Assembly: GCA_024398475.1 (NCBI GenBank)
Contig: JAKSJB010000003.1
Coordinates: 62,001-126,000 of the forward strand
DNA from: Bacteroidaceae bacterium
Lineage (GTDB): Bacteria > Bacteroidota > Bacteroidia > Bacteroidales > Bacteroidaceae
Reading direction: 5' to 3'
Length of the DNA stretch: 64,000 bases
Below the pieces are notes generated by a model. It did no database searches. It was given only the letters and a program-made list of their open reading frames with translations, and was not told the origin of the DNA. A program made the translations under genes and the position numbers. Numbering within the stretch: position 1 is the first letter of the stretch; the number at the start of each line of letters is the position of its first letter. Of the stretch, positions 54,019 through 63,942 are shown one piece after another.

Positions 54019-54056
54019 CTGTTTTTATTTCACTCCACCATATTTTTTGAGAAATT

Positions 54057-54168
54057 TTCGGTTATTTGACGAGAATTTGTTCGGTTGTTTGACGAGAATT
54101 TGTTCGGTTGTTTGTGATTATTATATTCGGTTATTTACAATAAATACGTTCGGTTGTTTGAGATTCTG
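54057..54168. repeat. Five tandem 23-base units upstream of the DUF4143 gene
   Basis: Units start at 54057, 54080, 54103, 54126 and 54149. Each begins TTCGGTT(A/G)TTT; the first two continue GACGAGAATTTG and the later three differ in the second half. The constant half every 23 bases, about two helical turns, looks like repeated protein-binding sites. Confidence 0.8.
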
Positions 54169-54401
54169 AAAAACCTAAAATGGTTTGAACCCAAATCGGT
54201 CATTAGGCTGTCAAGTGCTGACAAGCCTTCTTTTTGTCATCTGTACTATCGCTTCCCGGTTACAATGGAACGTGCCCTCAAACCAGCAATACATCTGTTC
54301 AAAAACTCCTTTGTCGGCATAAACGCCGAGTCGTTGCAAACCTCATGGCATTCAGTCATTCGGTCATAACGCTAATGAACGATTTGGGTTTAAGTATGTA
54401 T

Positions 54402-54422
54402 TTCGTACGCAACATCGCTACA
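54402..54422 (+). repeat. 21-base direct repeat, right copy
   Basis: TTCGTACGCAACATCGC then TACA; see 52556-52576. The stretch 54169-54401 between it and the tandem array holds no convincing gene. Confidence 0.6.
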
Positions 54423-54426
54423 AAAC

Positions 54427-54465
54427 AATGCCATCCTCGGGATTCACATCCGGAGAGATGGCATT
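54427..54465. terminator. Hairpin, probable terminator beyond the TonB-dependent receptor gene
   Basis: AATGCCATC / GATGGCATT (54427-54435 and 54457-54465) around a 21-base loop; on the minus strand followed by TGTTTTG. It lies about 70 bases past the receptor stop. Confidence 0.5.
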
Positions 54466-54532
54466 TCCACGTTCAATCAAACATTAATAATTACCAAAAT
54501 AGGTGGCTCAAACATTTTTATTTACCAATTTA

Positions 54533-56953
54533 TCAATTTTTGTTCTCCATACGGTTTACGGTATCTTTTCCGGCTCCTGTGCCTTTATACTTGCTCGGTG
54601 AGGCATTGAAACTGTAGCGGAGGGTTATTCCCAGACAATGGCGGCTAAACTGCGAATGCTGCTTGATAAGGTAATAGCCGCAATCCATTTCTATGTCCTG
54701 CGTTGAGCATTGGAACACGTCTCCGAGTGTGGCACGGAGTGTGAGTGCATCGTTCTTCAGCCAACTTTTCTGTACTACAAGGCTGAGGTTTGCCGAAGTT
54801 GATGTCATTCGGAAGTTCATCACATCGCCACGGGTCATGATATTCATGTTGCATTCCAGTTGCCATGAGTGTTTCAGACGGAAGGCATTGTTGAGGTCGA
54901 AGAAGAATATCGGTTTGCGGTAATGTACGTCGCGCGTTCCTGATTCTTCACGTGGATCGACAAGGGTGTTGGTGACAAAGAACTTCTGTATTCCTGCCGT
55001 CCAGTTGGGTGAATATACTCCCCATGTAGGTGTTGCTGTAAGGAATGCTGCAAAGTTGCGCAGCGGAATATCCAGATTTATGTTCTTCTGCAATATCATG
55101 CCGTTGTCGTTGTAAAGATATGACCATTGAGTCAGCGTATTTTTCCGACGTTCATAAGCAATGTAGAGATTGAGCCATTTCCAGCGGACGTTGGCGCTTA
55201 CTTCCGAAGCATAGGAGTTCTTCAGTTTCGAATCACCTTGTACGAGAGTGTAGGAATTAATGTAAATCATGGATTCATCCATCATGTCATAATTTGGACG
55301 TTCAGTCTTTACACCGTAACTGAGTGATGCCTGCCAACTGCCGAACTGGCGCGACCATGAGATGGACGGAAAGATATCATCCGCGCTGCGCGACATTGAA
55401 CCATCGGCATTCAGCAAATCCTTATAGTCGAAGTCTATGTGTTCGTAACGCAATCCCGCACTAATGTTTCCGATTGTGGGAATCTGGCAGGCATATTCAA
55501 GAAATGCTGCTATGTTGTCCTCGCTGACATCTGCCTTGGTTGCAGGCAACGATACTCCCTGGATTTGATACCCGGTCTTTCGGGTGACGAAACTCATCTC
55601 TGTTCCTGCCTGTAAGATTCCTTTCCATACGGGATAACTCAGTATGAGTTTGTCGGCTATCATGCGGTTTTCGATGTTGGTGACGGAATTCATCGTAGAG
55701 ATGGTTTTATCTGCTATTTCCTCGATGTCATCATTTGTATTTGTCTTATTGCTTACAAAATCTACGTTGAGGTCTATCCCGAGTTTACCTGCTTTTCCGT
55801 TGTAATAGGCATTCCCTTCCCAATTGTATGGTTGGGAGTCATTCATGTACTGATGGGATTGGGAATGTTCTTCTGCCAAAGGGTTTTCTCTGTCCTGGTT
55901 ATACATGAGCATGTCTGTTCCAATCCATGCTTCGGTTCCCGTCTTCAGACGGTCATGGCGTTCTACGCGCATACCTATGGAATGGTTGTCGTTTATCTGC
56001 CAGTTGAATCCCAAATTATAGTTCATTCCCCGTCCTTTCCAGTCATTTCGGAGATAGTTTTCCTGTTCTATGGTAGCGAGTTTGCCATCCTTTTTCAGAT
56101 AACTCCACTGGATGGGTTTGCTGTCGTTGACGCTGCTGTATTCCCAGTATTGAGCCATACCGAATACGTCGAAAGACTTGTAGCGATAGCGCAGATTTAG
56201 TGTTGTACCGGGATTGGCATATCCGTACCGGAGGTCCTGATTGTTGGAAGCAATGATGTCGTAACCTAATCCTACTCCTTGCTGGCGTATGGTCTTTATG
56301 CGCACGACTGACGTTATTGTTGCGTCATACTGTGCTCCGGGATTGGTTATCACTTCCACTTCCTTGATTTCCTCACTCCGAAGTCGTTTCAGTTCATCAA
56401 GATCCTGTACCTTGCGTCCGTTGATATAGAACAGGGGCTTGCCTCTTCCCAATACTTCCAGGTCATCGCCCCGCTGTGCCATTCCTGGTACCTTGCTGAG
56501 CATTTCACTTGCGGAGCCCGACTGTCCCAGGACTGTTCCTTCGATTTCCGTTACCATGGAATTGCCTGTCAACTTGGTCTTTGGATGCTGTCCCTTGACC
56601 GTAACCTCGCCCAACATCCGGAGTTCTTCATTGAGTTGTATCTCACCCTTGAAGTCATGAAGCCCGACGTATTTAGTAGTGTAGCCTACACTTGAGACTT
56701 TAAGCACTCCTTCCGTGGCGGTTGTAGTCATGCTGAACGCTCCGTTCATGTCGCTTGTCGTTCCTTGCTGGAATGCCGAATCCGGAACAGAAAGCAATAC
56801 TATGTTGACGAATTCGACAGCGCTACCTTTGCCGTCAACAATCTTTCCCTTTATTTCATTGTTCGGTACCTGTGCCATCATAGGTACTATACCTGCCTGC
56901 ACCAACATCTGCAAGCCGAACAATATGCAATACTTGTAATTAGTTCTTTTCAT
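54533..56953 (-). CDS. TonB-dependent receptor-like outer-membrane protein
   Basis: 806 residues from MKRTNYKYCILFGLQMLV; the longer frame from 57064 lacks a signal-like start. Signal peptide to about residue 27 (MMAQVPNN). A carboxypeptidase-regulatory-like domain (IKGKIVDGKGSAVEFVNIVL, about 30-115), then a plug domain (GNSMVTEIEGTVLGQ...MLSKVPGMAQRGDDLEVLGRGKPLFYINGR), then a beta barrel to the end (RYSFNASPSKYKGTG...). This is the single-gene outer-membrane receptor family without SusD partner. Substrate unknown. Confidence 0.87.
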   Translation of the reverse strand: MKRTNYKYCILFGLQMLVQAGIVPMMAQVPNNEIKGKIVDGKGSAVEFVNIVLLSVPDSAFQQGTTSDMNGAFSMTTTATEGVLKVSSVGYTTKYVGLHDFKGEIQLNEELRMLGEVTVKGQHPKTKLTGNSMVTEIEGTVLGQSGSASEMLSKVPGMAQRGDDLEVLGRGKPLFYINGRKVQDLDELKRLRSEEIKEVEVITNPGAQYDATITSVVRIKTIRQQGVGLGYDIIASNNQDLRYGYANPGTTLNLRYRYKSFDVFGMAQYWEYSSVNDSKPIQWSYLKKDGKLATIEQENYLRNDWKGRGMNYNLGFNWQINDNHSIGMRVERHDRLKTGTEAWIGTDMLMYNQDRENPLAEEHSQSHQYMNDSQPYNWEGNAYYNGKAGKLGIDLNVDFVSNKTNTNDDIEEIADKTISTMNSVTNIENRMIADKLILSYPVWKGILQAGTEMSFVTRKTGYQIQGVSLPATKADVSEDNIAAFLEYACQIPTIGNISAGLRYEHIDFDYKDLLNADGSMSRSADDIFPSISWSRQFGSWQASLSYGVKTERPNYDMMDESMIYINSYTLVQGDSKLKNSYASEVSANVRWKWLNLYIAYERRKNTLTQWSYLYNDNGMILQKNINLDIPLRNFAAFLTATPTWGVYSPNWTAGIQKFFVTNTLVDPREESGTRDVHYRKPIFFFDLNNAFRLKHSWQLECNMNIMTRGDVMNFRMTSTSANLSLVVQKSWLKNDALTLRATLGDVFQCSTQDIEMDCGYYLIKQHSQFSRHCLGITLRYSFNASPSKYKGTGAGKDTVNRMENKN

Positions 56954-57175
56954 TCTTTTCTGTTTATATATGTGCGTGCTTTTTGGGCATGGGTATGGCT
57001 GGAATCCATTCTCTTGAGAGATTGAAATCCTTCTGAAACCTTCTGCAGTCAGGGCATAGTCCATCCGTTCCCTCGTTCCGGATACTAAGGGATGCTTATT
57101 ATTTCACGCAAAAAAAGTAAATGTAATTTCAGTAGTTAAGTAGTTTTGGAGTTAAAGGCTTTTTGGAGTCAACGA

Positions 57176-57203
57176 GTCAACAAGTCAACGAGTTTTTCGA
57201 GTT
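57176..57203 (+). repeat. GAGTCAAC octamer units
   Basis: Three and a half units (GAGTCAAC GAGTCAAC AAGTCAAC GAG) of the type seen at 26296-26375, in the 366-base spacer between the PspC gene and the receptor gene. The rest of the spacer has GCGTTTGCG units (57218-57258) and the TCCTGACTAC repeat. Confidence 0.7.
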
Positions 57204-57260
57204 TTCGAGCCGTTAGCCTTTTGCGTTTGCGTAGCCCACAGGGCGTTGCGTTTGCGTTTC

Positions 57261-57283
57261 TCCTGACTACTTTTCTACTAAAA
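57261..57283 (+). repeat. 3'-end repeat TCCTGACTACTTTTC, copy 1
   Basis: TCCTGACTACTTTTC then TACTAAAA, identical over 23 bases to 60099-60121. Each copy lies 36-45 bases beyond the stop codon of a minus-strand gene (PspC here, sdhB there). A weaker relative is at 21463-21480. Confidence 0.7.
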
Positions 57284-57319
57284 GTTGAGTCCAGCGAAAC
57301 TCTTGAATATGATATTACG

Positions 57320-59197
57320 TCAATCTACCTTTTCCAGTTTGAAATCTGTAGCAGACAACCATTCCACATGTGCCTTATGACCTGTGAACTTCTTGTCTGA
57401 ACTGATGCCGTAACGTACAATATCGCCTTCATGAATCTGGATATTTTCTATCTTGACGAAACTCCATCCGTAGCCATTGCCATAGTTGGCATCTGTCACA
57501 CTATTGATGAATGACGAGTCGGGACGTTCTTCTTCAGGCATCTTCTTGAACTGTTCAATTATCTGCTGACCGGTATTTCCGTAATCAGGAACTGCTGCAA
57601 GATGTTTGGATATGGAATCTCCGTTTTCTGTGGTAAGATAGACATACACTCCGTAACTGCCTCTGCAACAACGTGCTGCTGCTGTAAGGCAATATGTTCC
57701 AGGAGTCAGGAGTGAGTCGGTCTTTTCTGCCTGATAGATAAGATTCTGAATAGTACTGTAAGCATTGAGGTATCTTTCAAAGTTATCACCAGTATAGTAC
57801 TCTCCTGTATCGGTTATACGGTCGCTGCAGTTCTCGTTCCTAATCAGTTTCCAGCCTTCCTGCTCAAAATACGCCCAGTCCTCATCATCAATGACTACTC
57901 CGTCATGTGTGTGGCTCTCCTCCCATTCTGCATATTCTCGCTTACCGCGTTCTTCCTTTATCTCACCATATTCGCCTATAAGCAGAGTACTGAAGATTAT
58001 TGCAACTATCAAGGATATGAAGAATACTATTACCCAAATGATGCGCTGCTGGACGGACATTGGCTTTATCTTCCTGAACAGGCATAATGCCGAATGAACG
58101 TAACAATATACTGGAATGAAACCTATTATCATCAGAAGTGCAAACAATATCCATGCCTGAGGGGCTTGATTTTGCATGAGGGTAACAAAATCTGCATCTA
58201 CGTAGTCATGGGAACCTACCATGAACAGACATGCAAATATTATCAGGACTATCATCATCATCACGAAAGCCATTGCAAAGAAGAAACCTATGATGTGGAC
58301 AATGACGTTGAGGATGGTTCCAAGTGTATCCATGAAACTGTCACCACTGTTTGAACGATTGGCTGACTTCTTGTATTCATACGTATAATTGCCTGAAGAT
58401 GATGTTGCCTTGGAAACGTTTTCTTCGGACTTCTGAGTATATGTGTCTGCCTGCTGACTGATTTCATCGGCAAGGTTCTTTGGATTTACGTCCTTACCCT
58501 TCATCTTGAGCATATCTGCCGGAGTCTTGACTGCAGGGGCTACGAGTGCTGTTACGAGATATGCAACAACAGGAAGGAAATGTATTATGAAGTTCAAAAG
58601 GAAATTCAGCGGAAAAAACGGAATGGCAAAATGGAAAACTCCGAAGATGTTATTATCAAAGGCATTGCCGGTATATATATGGAATAGCTTACAAAATACA
58701 AAACTCGTCAGAAACCATATGAACACAAGTGCCACAAAGCCCAATCGCCAAAGTGTTGCTGAACCACCGAAATACTGTGAGGCTCCTGATAGAACGCCAA
58801 ACAACACTTGATCGTTCTTGTTCAGGAAATATCGCTTGGCATTCCTTGACTGACTGCCTGAATATGATGCTGACTGCTGTGAGTTCTTGTTTTCCTTATC
58901 TTCATTCTTTGCATTGACGGACTGTTCTTCTCCATCTGAAGCAAAATCCTCAGGATTTCCAATCTGCTGCATTATCTGCTGCACATTCTCTATCGTAATG
59001 GCTTCTACTCCTGCTGCATTAAGTTCATTGAACAGTTCGGATATACGTGCTTCTATATCAGCAACTATTTCATTACCGCCTTCCTGACGATTGAAACATT
59101 CACGTAATGATACTAAATATGTATTCAGCAAATCATACGCATCCTGGTCAATGTGATACAACTGACCATTTAAGTTTATTGTGATATTCTGTTTCAT
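57320..59197 (-). CDS. PspC-domain membrane protein
   Basis: 625 residues. N-terminal cytoplasmic region (1-115) with a short Phage-shock-like ABC module (MKQNITINLNGQLYHIDQDA...). The PspC domain lies at about 125-180 (RYFLNKNDQVLFGVLSGASQYFGGSATLWRLGFV), followed by further membrane helices (about 205-235, 300-330, 355-410) and a C-terminal extracytoplasmic part. In Bacteroidetes this gene is often paired with a PadR regulator, as here, and is thought to respond to envelope stress. Confidence 0.85.
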   Translation of the reverse strand: MKQNITINLNGQLYHIDQDAYDLLNTYLVSLRECFNRQEGGNEIVADIEARISELFNELNAAGVEAITIENVQQIMQQIGNPEDFASDGEEQSVNAKNEDKENKNSQQSASYSGSQSRNAKRYFLNKNDQVLFGVLSGASQYFGGSATLWRLGFVALVFIWFLTSFVFCKLFHIYTGNAFDNNIFGVFHFAIPFFPLNFLLNFIIHFLPVVAYLVTALVAPAVKTPADMLKMKGKDVNPKNLADEISQQADTYTQKSEENVSKATSSSGNYTYEYKKSANRSNSGDSFMDTLGTILNVIVHIIGFFFAMAFVMMMIVLIIFACLFMVGSHDYVDADFVTLMQNQAPQAWILFALLMIIGFIPVYCYVHSALCLFRKIKPMSVQQRIIWVIVFFISLIVAIIFSTLLIGEYGEIKEERGKREYAEWEESHTHDGVVIDDEDWAYFEQEGWKLIRNENCSDRITDTGEYYTGDNFERYLNAYSTIQNLIYQAEKTDSLLTPGTYCLTAAARCCRGSYGVYVYLTTENGDSISKHLAAVPDYGNTGQQIIEQFKKMPEEERPDSSFINSVTDANYGNGYGWSFVKIENIQIHEGDIVRYGISSDKKFTGHKAHVEWLSATDFKLEKVD

Positions 59198-59327
59198 TTG
59201 TTACAATCTTTTTAATCTGTTGATACTAACTGATTTTTCTCTTATCTGCTTTTCTATGTTTATTGAATTTTTCTGCGGTCATTTCAACAAGTTCCCGATT
59301 TTATGGTATATAACCGCAATCGGTATT

Positions 59328-59648
59328 CTACTTGAGGTGATGAACTGTGTTTTCAAGTTCTTCCCATGCTGAATCCAACTGACTCAGCAATTCACGACCT
59401 TCATCTGTAAGAACATAATATTTACGAGGCGGTCCCTGGGTACTTTCCTGCCATTCGTACGAGAGTACTCCGTCATTCTTCAGACGGGTAAGAAGTGGAT
59501 ACAATGTACCTTCCACAACAAGTAGATTTGCTTCTTTCAACTGTTGGATAATGTCAGAAGCATAAGCAGATTTTCTGCTGAGCAGCAACATTATGCAATA
59601 CTCAAGCATTCCTTTTCGCATTTGCGATTTTGCATTATCGACGTTCAT
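59328..59648 (-). CDS. PadR-family transcriptional regulator
   Basis: 106 residues, winged helix: MRKGMLEYCIMLLLSRKSAYASDIIQQLKEANLLVVEGTLYPLLTRLKNDGVLSYEW, then PPRKYYVLTDEGRELL, diagnostic for PadR. It lies 130 bases upstream of the PspC gene on the same strand and probably represses the pair. Preceded by a consensus promoter. Confidence 0.93.
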   Translation of the reverse strand: MNVDNAKSQMRKGMLEYCIMLLLSRKSAYASDIIQQLKEANLLVVEGTLYPLLTRLKNDGVLSYEWQESTQGPPRKYYVLTDEGRELLSQLDSAWEELENTVHHLK

Positions 59649-59677
59649 ATTATACGGGTTTTACAGTTTTTCGGGTG

Positions 59678-59708
59678 CAAAGGTATGCAAAATATTAGTA
59701 CCTTGCAA
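59678..59708 (-). promoter_or_regulatory. padR-pspC promoter
   Basis: On the minus strand TTG (59706-59708), 20 bases, then TACCTTTG (59678-59685). Just upstream is GTACTAnnnnnATAGTACTA-like sequence (59697-59722), including AGTAC inverted around the -33 region, where a PadR operator could lie. Confidence 0.7.
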
Positions 59709-59776
59709 TACATAGTACTAGATTATTTTCACGTTTTAACTACTTTTAACAATTAAGCGAGGTAACACCTTATAAT

Positions 59777-59815
59777 AAAAAAGACTCATTGACAGCATAA
59801 TACCATCAATGAGTC
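59777..59815 (-). terminator. Terminator downstream of the sdh/frd operon
   Basis: GACTCATTGA / TCAATGAGTC (59783-59792 and 59806-59815), followed on the minus strand by six T. It lies 350 bases past the sdhB stop. The stretch between (59816-60165) holds only repeats: GCC(A/G)TTAGCC units near 59910-59940, CTACGGCACTCCT-type units near 59960-60020, and the TCCTGACTAC copy. Confidence 0.7.
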
Positions 59816-60098
59816 ATATAAATAATGATTCAACTTTCGCAAGTTCCAACTTGCTCAGTTATTTCAGTAGGTCAGTAGATTTGGAGTTAAGGGAGTTAAG
59901 TATTTTAATGCCATTAGCCGTTAGCCATTAGCCATTGGCTTTTCAGCGACTACTTTTCACTAAGCCTGCGACACTCCTCTGGAGCGATAAACCTTTAAGC
60001 CTACGGCACTCCTTTGTGAAGATAAATCTTCTGTCTTCGCAATCAAAGATACTCAATCTCACCTTTTCACATTAAAGTCTATCAGCCTTTTTACTGTT

Positions 60099-60121
60099 TC
60101 CTGACTACTTTTCTACTAAAA
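60099..60121 (+). repeat. 3'-end repeat TCCTGACTACTTTTC, copy 2
   Basis: Identical to 57261-57283. Lies 45 bases past the sdhB stop. The following bases (GAAACT about 15 further on) also match between copies. Confidence 0.7.
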
Positions 60122-60165
60122 AGTGATGCCCTGTGAAACTTGTAAATATTAATTAAGGCTATTGC

Positions 60166-60924
60166 TTAATCAGCAAGTTTTGCCTTAATGAATTCGCGGT
60201 TGAGTCGAGCAATGTTTGCAATAGTTTCGCACTTAGGACAAACGGCTTCACAAGCACGGGTGTTTGTACAGTTTCCGAATCCGAGTTCATCCATCTTTGC
60301 AACCATTGCCTTAGCACGCTTTGCTGCTTCTGGACGTCCCTGTGGAAGAAGTGCCAACTGGCTGACCTTACTTGAAACAAAGAGCATGGCAGATCCGTTC
60401 TTACATGCTGCTACGCAGGCACCACAACCAATACAACTTGCGCAATCCATTGCTTCATCTGCATCCTGCTTTGGGATAAGGATTGAGTTTGCATCCTGAG
60501 GAGCACCTGTACGAACTGTTGTGTAACCTCCTGCCTGAATAATCTTGTCGAATGCTGTACGGTCAACCATACAGTCCTTGATTACAGGGAAACCAGCGCT
60601 ACGCCAAGGTTCAATAGTGATTGTGTCACCATCCTTGAAACGACGCATATAGAGTTGGCAGGTAGTTGCGCCACGTTCGGTCTTACCATGAGGAGTACCA
60701 TTGATATAGAGTGAGCACATACCGCAGATACCTTCGCGGCAGTCATGGTCGAATACGAATGGTTCCTTTCCTTCCTCGATGAGTTGTTCGTTGAGAATAT
60801 CAAGCATCTCAAGGAAAGATGTATCGTCTGGAATATCCTTCATCTGACGACTTTCAAAATGACCCTTATCCTTAGGACCATTCTGCTTCCAATATTTTAT
60901 TGTGAATGATAAATTCTTAGCCAT
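60166..60924 (-). CDS. sdhB: Fumarate reductase / succinate dehydrogenase iron-sulfur subunit
   Basis: 252 residues. [2Fe-2S] ligands in [21 protein letters not shown]; the [4Fe-4S]/[3Fe-4S] ligands in [20 protein letters not shown] and [14 protein letters not shown]. It transfers electrons between the flavoprotein and the membrane subunit. Last of three genes; 5 bases after sdhA. In Bacteroidetes this complex mainly reduces fumarate to succinate in anaerobic respiration. Confidence 0.95.
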   Translation of the reverse strand: MAKNLSFTIKYWKQNGPKDKGHFESRQMKDIPDDTSFLEMLDILNEQLIEEGKEPFVFDHDCREGICGMCSLYINGTPHGKTERGATTCQLYMRRFKDGDTITIEPWRSAGFPVIKDCMVDRTAFDKIIQAGGYTTVRTGAPQDANSILIPKQDADEAMDCASCIGCGACVAACKNGSAMLFVSSKVSQLALLPQGRPEAAKRAKAMVAKMDELGFGNCTNTRACEAVCPKCETIANIARLNREFIKAKLAD

Positions 60925-60929
60925 AATGA

Positions 60930-62909
60930 TTAATTCTTATAGTTACGTGTTTGTACCTTGATTGCTTCATATTCGAGAGGTTCCTTGATGAGGCTTGGTT
61001 CCTTTTCGTCAGAACCCTGATACTCCCAGCAACCTACATAGAAGAAGTTCTCGTCGTCGCGCTTAGCCTCACCTTCTTCTGTCTGATATTCCTCACGGAA
61101 GTGACCTCCACAGCTTTCGTTACGGCTGAGTGCATCGTAAGCAATGAGTTTACCCATAGTAAGGAAGTCATCAAGATGAACAGCCTTGTCGAGTTCAATG
61201 TTAAGTCCGTCACGTTCACCTGGAATGAAGAGGTTGGTATCAAATTCCTTGCGGAGTTCTTCTATCTTCTTAATACCTTCCTTCAAACCTTCTGCTGTAC
61301 GTCCCATACCGATATATTCCCAACAGATGTGACCGAGTTCCTTGTGGATAGAATCAACAGAACGCTTACCCTTAATATTGAGGAGTTTCTGGATACGAGC
61401 CTCAACAGCCTTTTCTGCTTCGTCAAATTCTGGCATGTCAACTGAGAGACGAGGCCAAATTGACTGATCGGCAAGATAGTTCTGAATTGTATAAGGAAGT
61501 ACGAAGTAACCATCTGCAAGACCCTGCATAAGTGCAGATGCTCCAAGACGGTTAGCGCCGTGATCTGAGAAATTACATTCACCGATTGCGAACAATCCAG
61601 GAATTGAAGTCTGTAGTTCGTAATCTACCCAGATACCACCCATTGTGTAGTGGATAGCAGGGAATATCATCATTGGCTTGTAGTAATCAAGACCACCAAC
61701 AGTCTTGACCTTCTCACCTGGGTTTACGTCTGTGATTTCTTCATACATGTCGAAGAGGTTGCCATAACGCTGACGTACAACGTCAATACCGAGACGCTGG
61801 ATTGATTCTGAGAAATCAAGGAACACAGCAAGACCTGTGTTGTTTACACCGAAGCCCTTATCGCAACGTTCCTTGGCTGCACGGCTGGCAACGTCACGTG
61901 GAACGAGGTTTCCGAATGCAGGATAACGACGTTCAAGATAGTAGTCACGGTCTTCTTCCGGAATATCCCATCCTTGTTTTGTACCTGCCTGAAGTGCCTT
62001 GGCATCCTCAAGTTTCTTTGGTACCCAGATACGGCCATCGTTACGAAGTGACTCTGACATCAAAGTAAGTTTTGACTGCTTGTCACCATGTACTGGAATA
62101 CATGTTGGGTGAATCTGAACGTAAGATGGGTTAGCAAAATATGCTCCCTTACGATAGCAAGACATTGCAGCAGAACAGTTACATCCCATTGCATTTGTTG
62201 AAAGGAAGTATGTGTTTCCGTAACCACCGGTTGCGATTACTACTGCGTTTGCAGTAAAACGTTCAAGTTTACCTGTTACAAGGTTCTTTGCAATAATACC
62301 ACGAGCCTTACCGTCAATGATTACGACATCAAGCATTTCGTAGCGGGTGTAAAGTTTTACCTTACCTGCCTGAACCTGTGCAGAAAGTGCGCTGTAAGCA
62401 CCGAGGAGAAGTTGCTGACCTGTCTGACCCTTTGCATAGAAAGTACGGCTTACCTGTGCTCCACCGAAAGAACGGTTTGCAAGTGTACCGCCGTATTCAC
62501 GTGCGAAAGGAACACCTTGAGCAACACATTGGTCGATGATTGAGTTGCTGACTTCGGCAAGACGGTAAACGTTTGCTTCACGTGCACGATAGTCACCACC
62601 CTTTACTGTATCATAGAAAAGACGGTAAACAGAGTCACCATCATTCTGATAGTTCTTTGCTGCATTAATACCACCCTGTGCTGCAATTGAGTGAGCACGA
62701 CGTGGAGAATCCTGAATACAGAAGTTCAGGACGTTGAAACCCATTTCACCGAGACTTGCTGCTGCACTTGCACCTGCAAGACCTGTTCCTACAACGATGA
62801 CATCGAGTTTCAGCTTATTCTTTGGATTGACCAAACGCTGATGAGCCTTATAGTTGCTCCATTTCTCTGCAACTGGTCCTTCTGGAATTCTTGAATTTAT
62901 TGTTGACAT
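60930..62909 (-). CDS. sdhA: Fumarate reductase / succinate dehydrogenase flavoprotein subunit
   Basis: 659 residues, FAD-containing catalytic subunit. FAD-binding [19 protein letters not shown] (36-54), [20 protein letters not shown] (the His-adjacent FAD loop), [14 protein letters not shown], and the active-site Arg in the C-terminal part ([15 protein letters not shown]). The length and insertion pattern are those of the epsilon/Bacteroidetes type B enzymes. Confidence 0.96.
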   Translation of the reverse strand: MSTINSRIPEGPVAEKWSNYKAHQRLVNPKNKLKLDVIVVGTGLAGASAAASLGEMGFNVLNFCIQDSPRRAHSIAAQGGINAAKNYQNDGDSVYRLFYDTVKGGDYRAREANVYRLAEVSNSIIDQCVAQGVPFAREYGGTLANRSFGGAQVSRTFYAKGQTGQQLLLGAYSALSAQVQAGKVKLYTRYEMLDVVIIDGKARGIIAKNLVTGKLERFTANAVVIATGGYGNTYFLSTNAMGCNCSAAMSCYRKGAYFANPSYVQIHPTCIPVHGDKQSKLTLMSESLRNDGRIWVPKKLEDAKALQAGTKQGWDIPEEDRDYYLERRYPAFGNLVPRDVASRAAKERCDKGFGVNNTGLAVFLDFSESIQRLGIDVVRQRYGNLFDMYEEITDVNPGEKVKTVGGLDYYKPMMIFPAIHYTMGGIWVDYELQTSIPGLFAIGECNFSDHGANRLGASALMQGLADGYFVLPYTIQNYLADQSIWPRLSVDMPEFDEAEKAVEARIQKLLNIKGKRSVDSIHKELGHICWEYIGMGRTAEGLKEGIKKIEELRKEFDTNLFIPGERDGLNIELDKAVHLDDFLTMGKLIAYDALSRNESCGGHFREEYQTEEGEAKRDDENFFYVGCWEYQGSDEKEPSLIKEPLEYEAIKVQTRNYKN

Positions 62910-62960
62910 AGTGTAATTTACTATTTGACAATTTACTATTTCTGTTTATTGAATCACTTA

Positions 62961-63668
62961 TTACATTGCGAATGGAACAACCTTTCCGCTGGCACCACCG
63001 AGACAGTCAGGGCAGATTGCGAAAGCAAGAGCAACGATGAGGAACAATGCCATAACGATTGTAGCCCAGATGCTGCCGATGAGTTTCCAACGCTTGAACC
63101 AGATGTGACCACTCCAACCAAGAGTCTGGATTGCTGACCAGAATCCATGAGTGAGATGGAACCAGATTGCTACCAACCAAATAACATAGATAGCCACGAA
63201 TACTGGGTTGGAGAATGTCATCTTAATCCAATTGAAACCGTCTGTAGCAGAGATTGCGTTCTGAACCTCTGCAATTTCTGCAAACATCATGTTGTACCAG
63301 AAATTGAAAAGGTGGAGCAAAAGACCAAGAACAACAATGATACCAAGTACCAACATGTTCTGACTTGCCCATTCAACCTTACCTGGCTTTTCAGTAACAT
63401 AGTACTTGTTGTTACCACGAGCCTTACGGTTTTGGAATGTAAGAATAAATGCATACACGATGTGAATTGCTACAAGGGCTGCAAGTCCGCAAGTAGCGGC
63501 GATTGCATACCAGTTGGAACCAAGCAATGCACAAATCTGATTGTATGCGTCTGCACTTAAAAGAGCAACTACGTTCATGCAACCATGAAACGTTAGGAAG
63601 AGTACAAGGGCAATACCTGTCACAGACATAATTACCTTTCTTCCGATTGATGATTTAAATAACCACAT
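62961..63668 (-). CDS. sdhC: Fumarate reductase / succinate dehydrogenase cytochrome b subunit
   Basis: 235 residues with five membrane helices: IGRKVIMSVTGIALVLFLTFHGCMNV, AATCGLAALVAIHIVYAFIL, MLVLGIIVVLGLLLHLFNFWY, VFVAIYVIWLVAIWFHLTHGFWSAI, WATIVMALFLIVALAFAI. Conserved His residues in helices 1, 2, 3 and 4 (FHG, IHIV, LHLF, FHLTHG) bind two haems, as in type B (Wolinella-like) diheme enzymes. First gene of the operon. Confidence 0.94.
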   Translation of the reverse strand: MWLFKSSIGRKVIMSVTGIALVLFLTFHGCMNVVALLSADAYNQICALLGSNWYAIAATCGLAALVAIHIVYAFILTFQNRKARGNNKYYVTEKPGKVEWASQNMLVLGIIVVLGLLLHLFNFWYNMMFAEIAEVQNAISATDGFNWIKMTFSNPVFVAIYVIWLVAIWFHLTHGFWSAIQTLGWSGHIWFKRWKLIGSIWATIVMALFLIVALAFAICPDCLGGASGKVVPFAM

Positions 63669-63738
63669 AATGATTTGATTTGTTTGTTATTGAATTGTTT
63701 TTATAGTTATTATTCGCTCCTAAATATTTTTCAATTTG

Positions 63739-63770
63739 CAAAAATAATGTATTTTTATGAATGTAGCAAA
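63739..63770 (-). promoter_or_regulatory. sdh/frd operon promoter
   Basis: On the minus strand TTTG (63767-63770), 20 bases, then TATTTTTG (63739-63746). The leader before the sdhC ATG is about 65 bases. Confidence 0.8.
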
Positions 63771-63866
63771 TACTATTACCACTTTTCGCCTACAATACCT
63801 ATAAATGTAACTACCAAAGGGTATTTACACATTCAGGAACCATGCAAAAAGCAAACTTGGCTTTAC

Positions 63867-63902
63867 ACAAAAAAGACGGTTGGCAAAAAAATGCCAACCG
63901 TC
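63867..63902 (-). terminator. tyrS terminator
   Basis: GACGGTTGGCA / TGCCAACCGTC (63875-63885 and 63892-63902), followed on the minus strand by six T. It lies 40 bases past the stop of the partial tyrS. Confidence 0.85.
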
Positions 63903-63942
63903 AATATCTGTATCATTTTCATGTTTTTTCCAACTGAAGAAA

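Noticed and set aside
54057..54168. CRISPR array (regular repeats)
   Set aside because: Units are contiguous 23-mers without spacers and with a half-conserved sequence; no cas genes are in the window.
54154..54617. Plus-strand frames of 71 and 127 codons beside the DUF4143 gene
   Set aside because: They overlap the tandem array, the direct repeat, a hairpin and the receptor gene, and show no coding bias.
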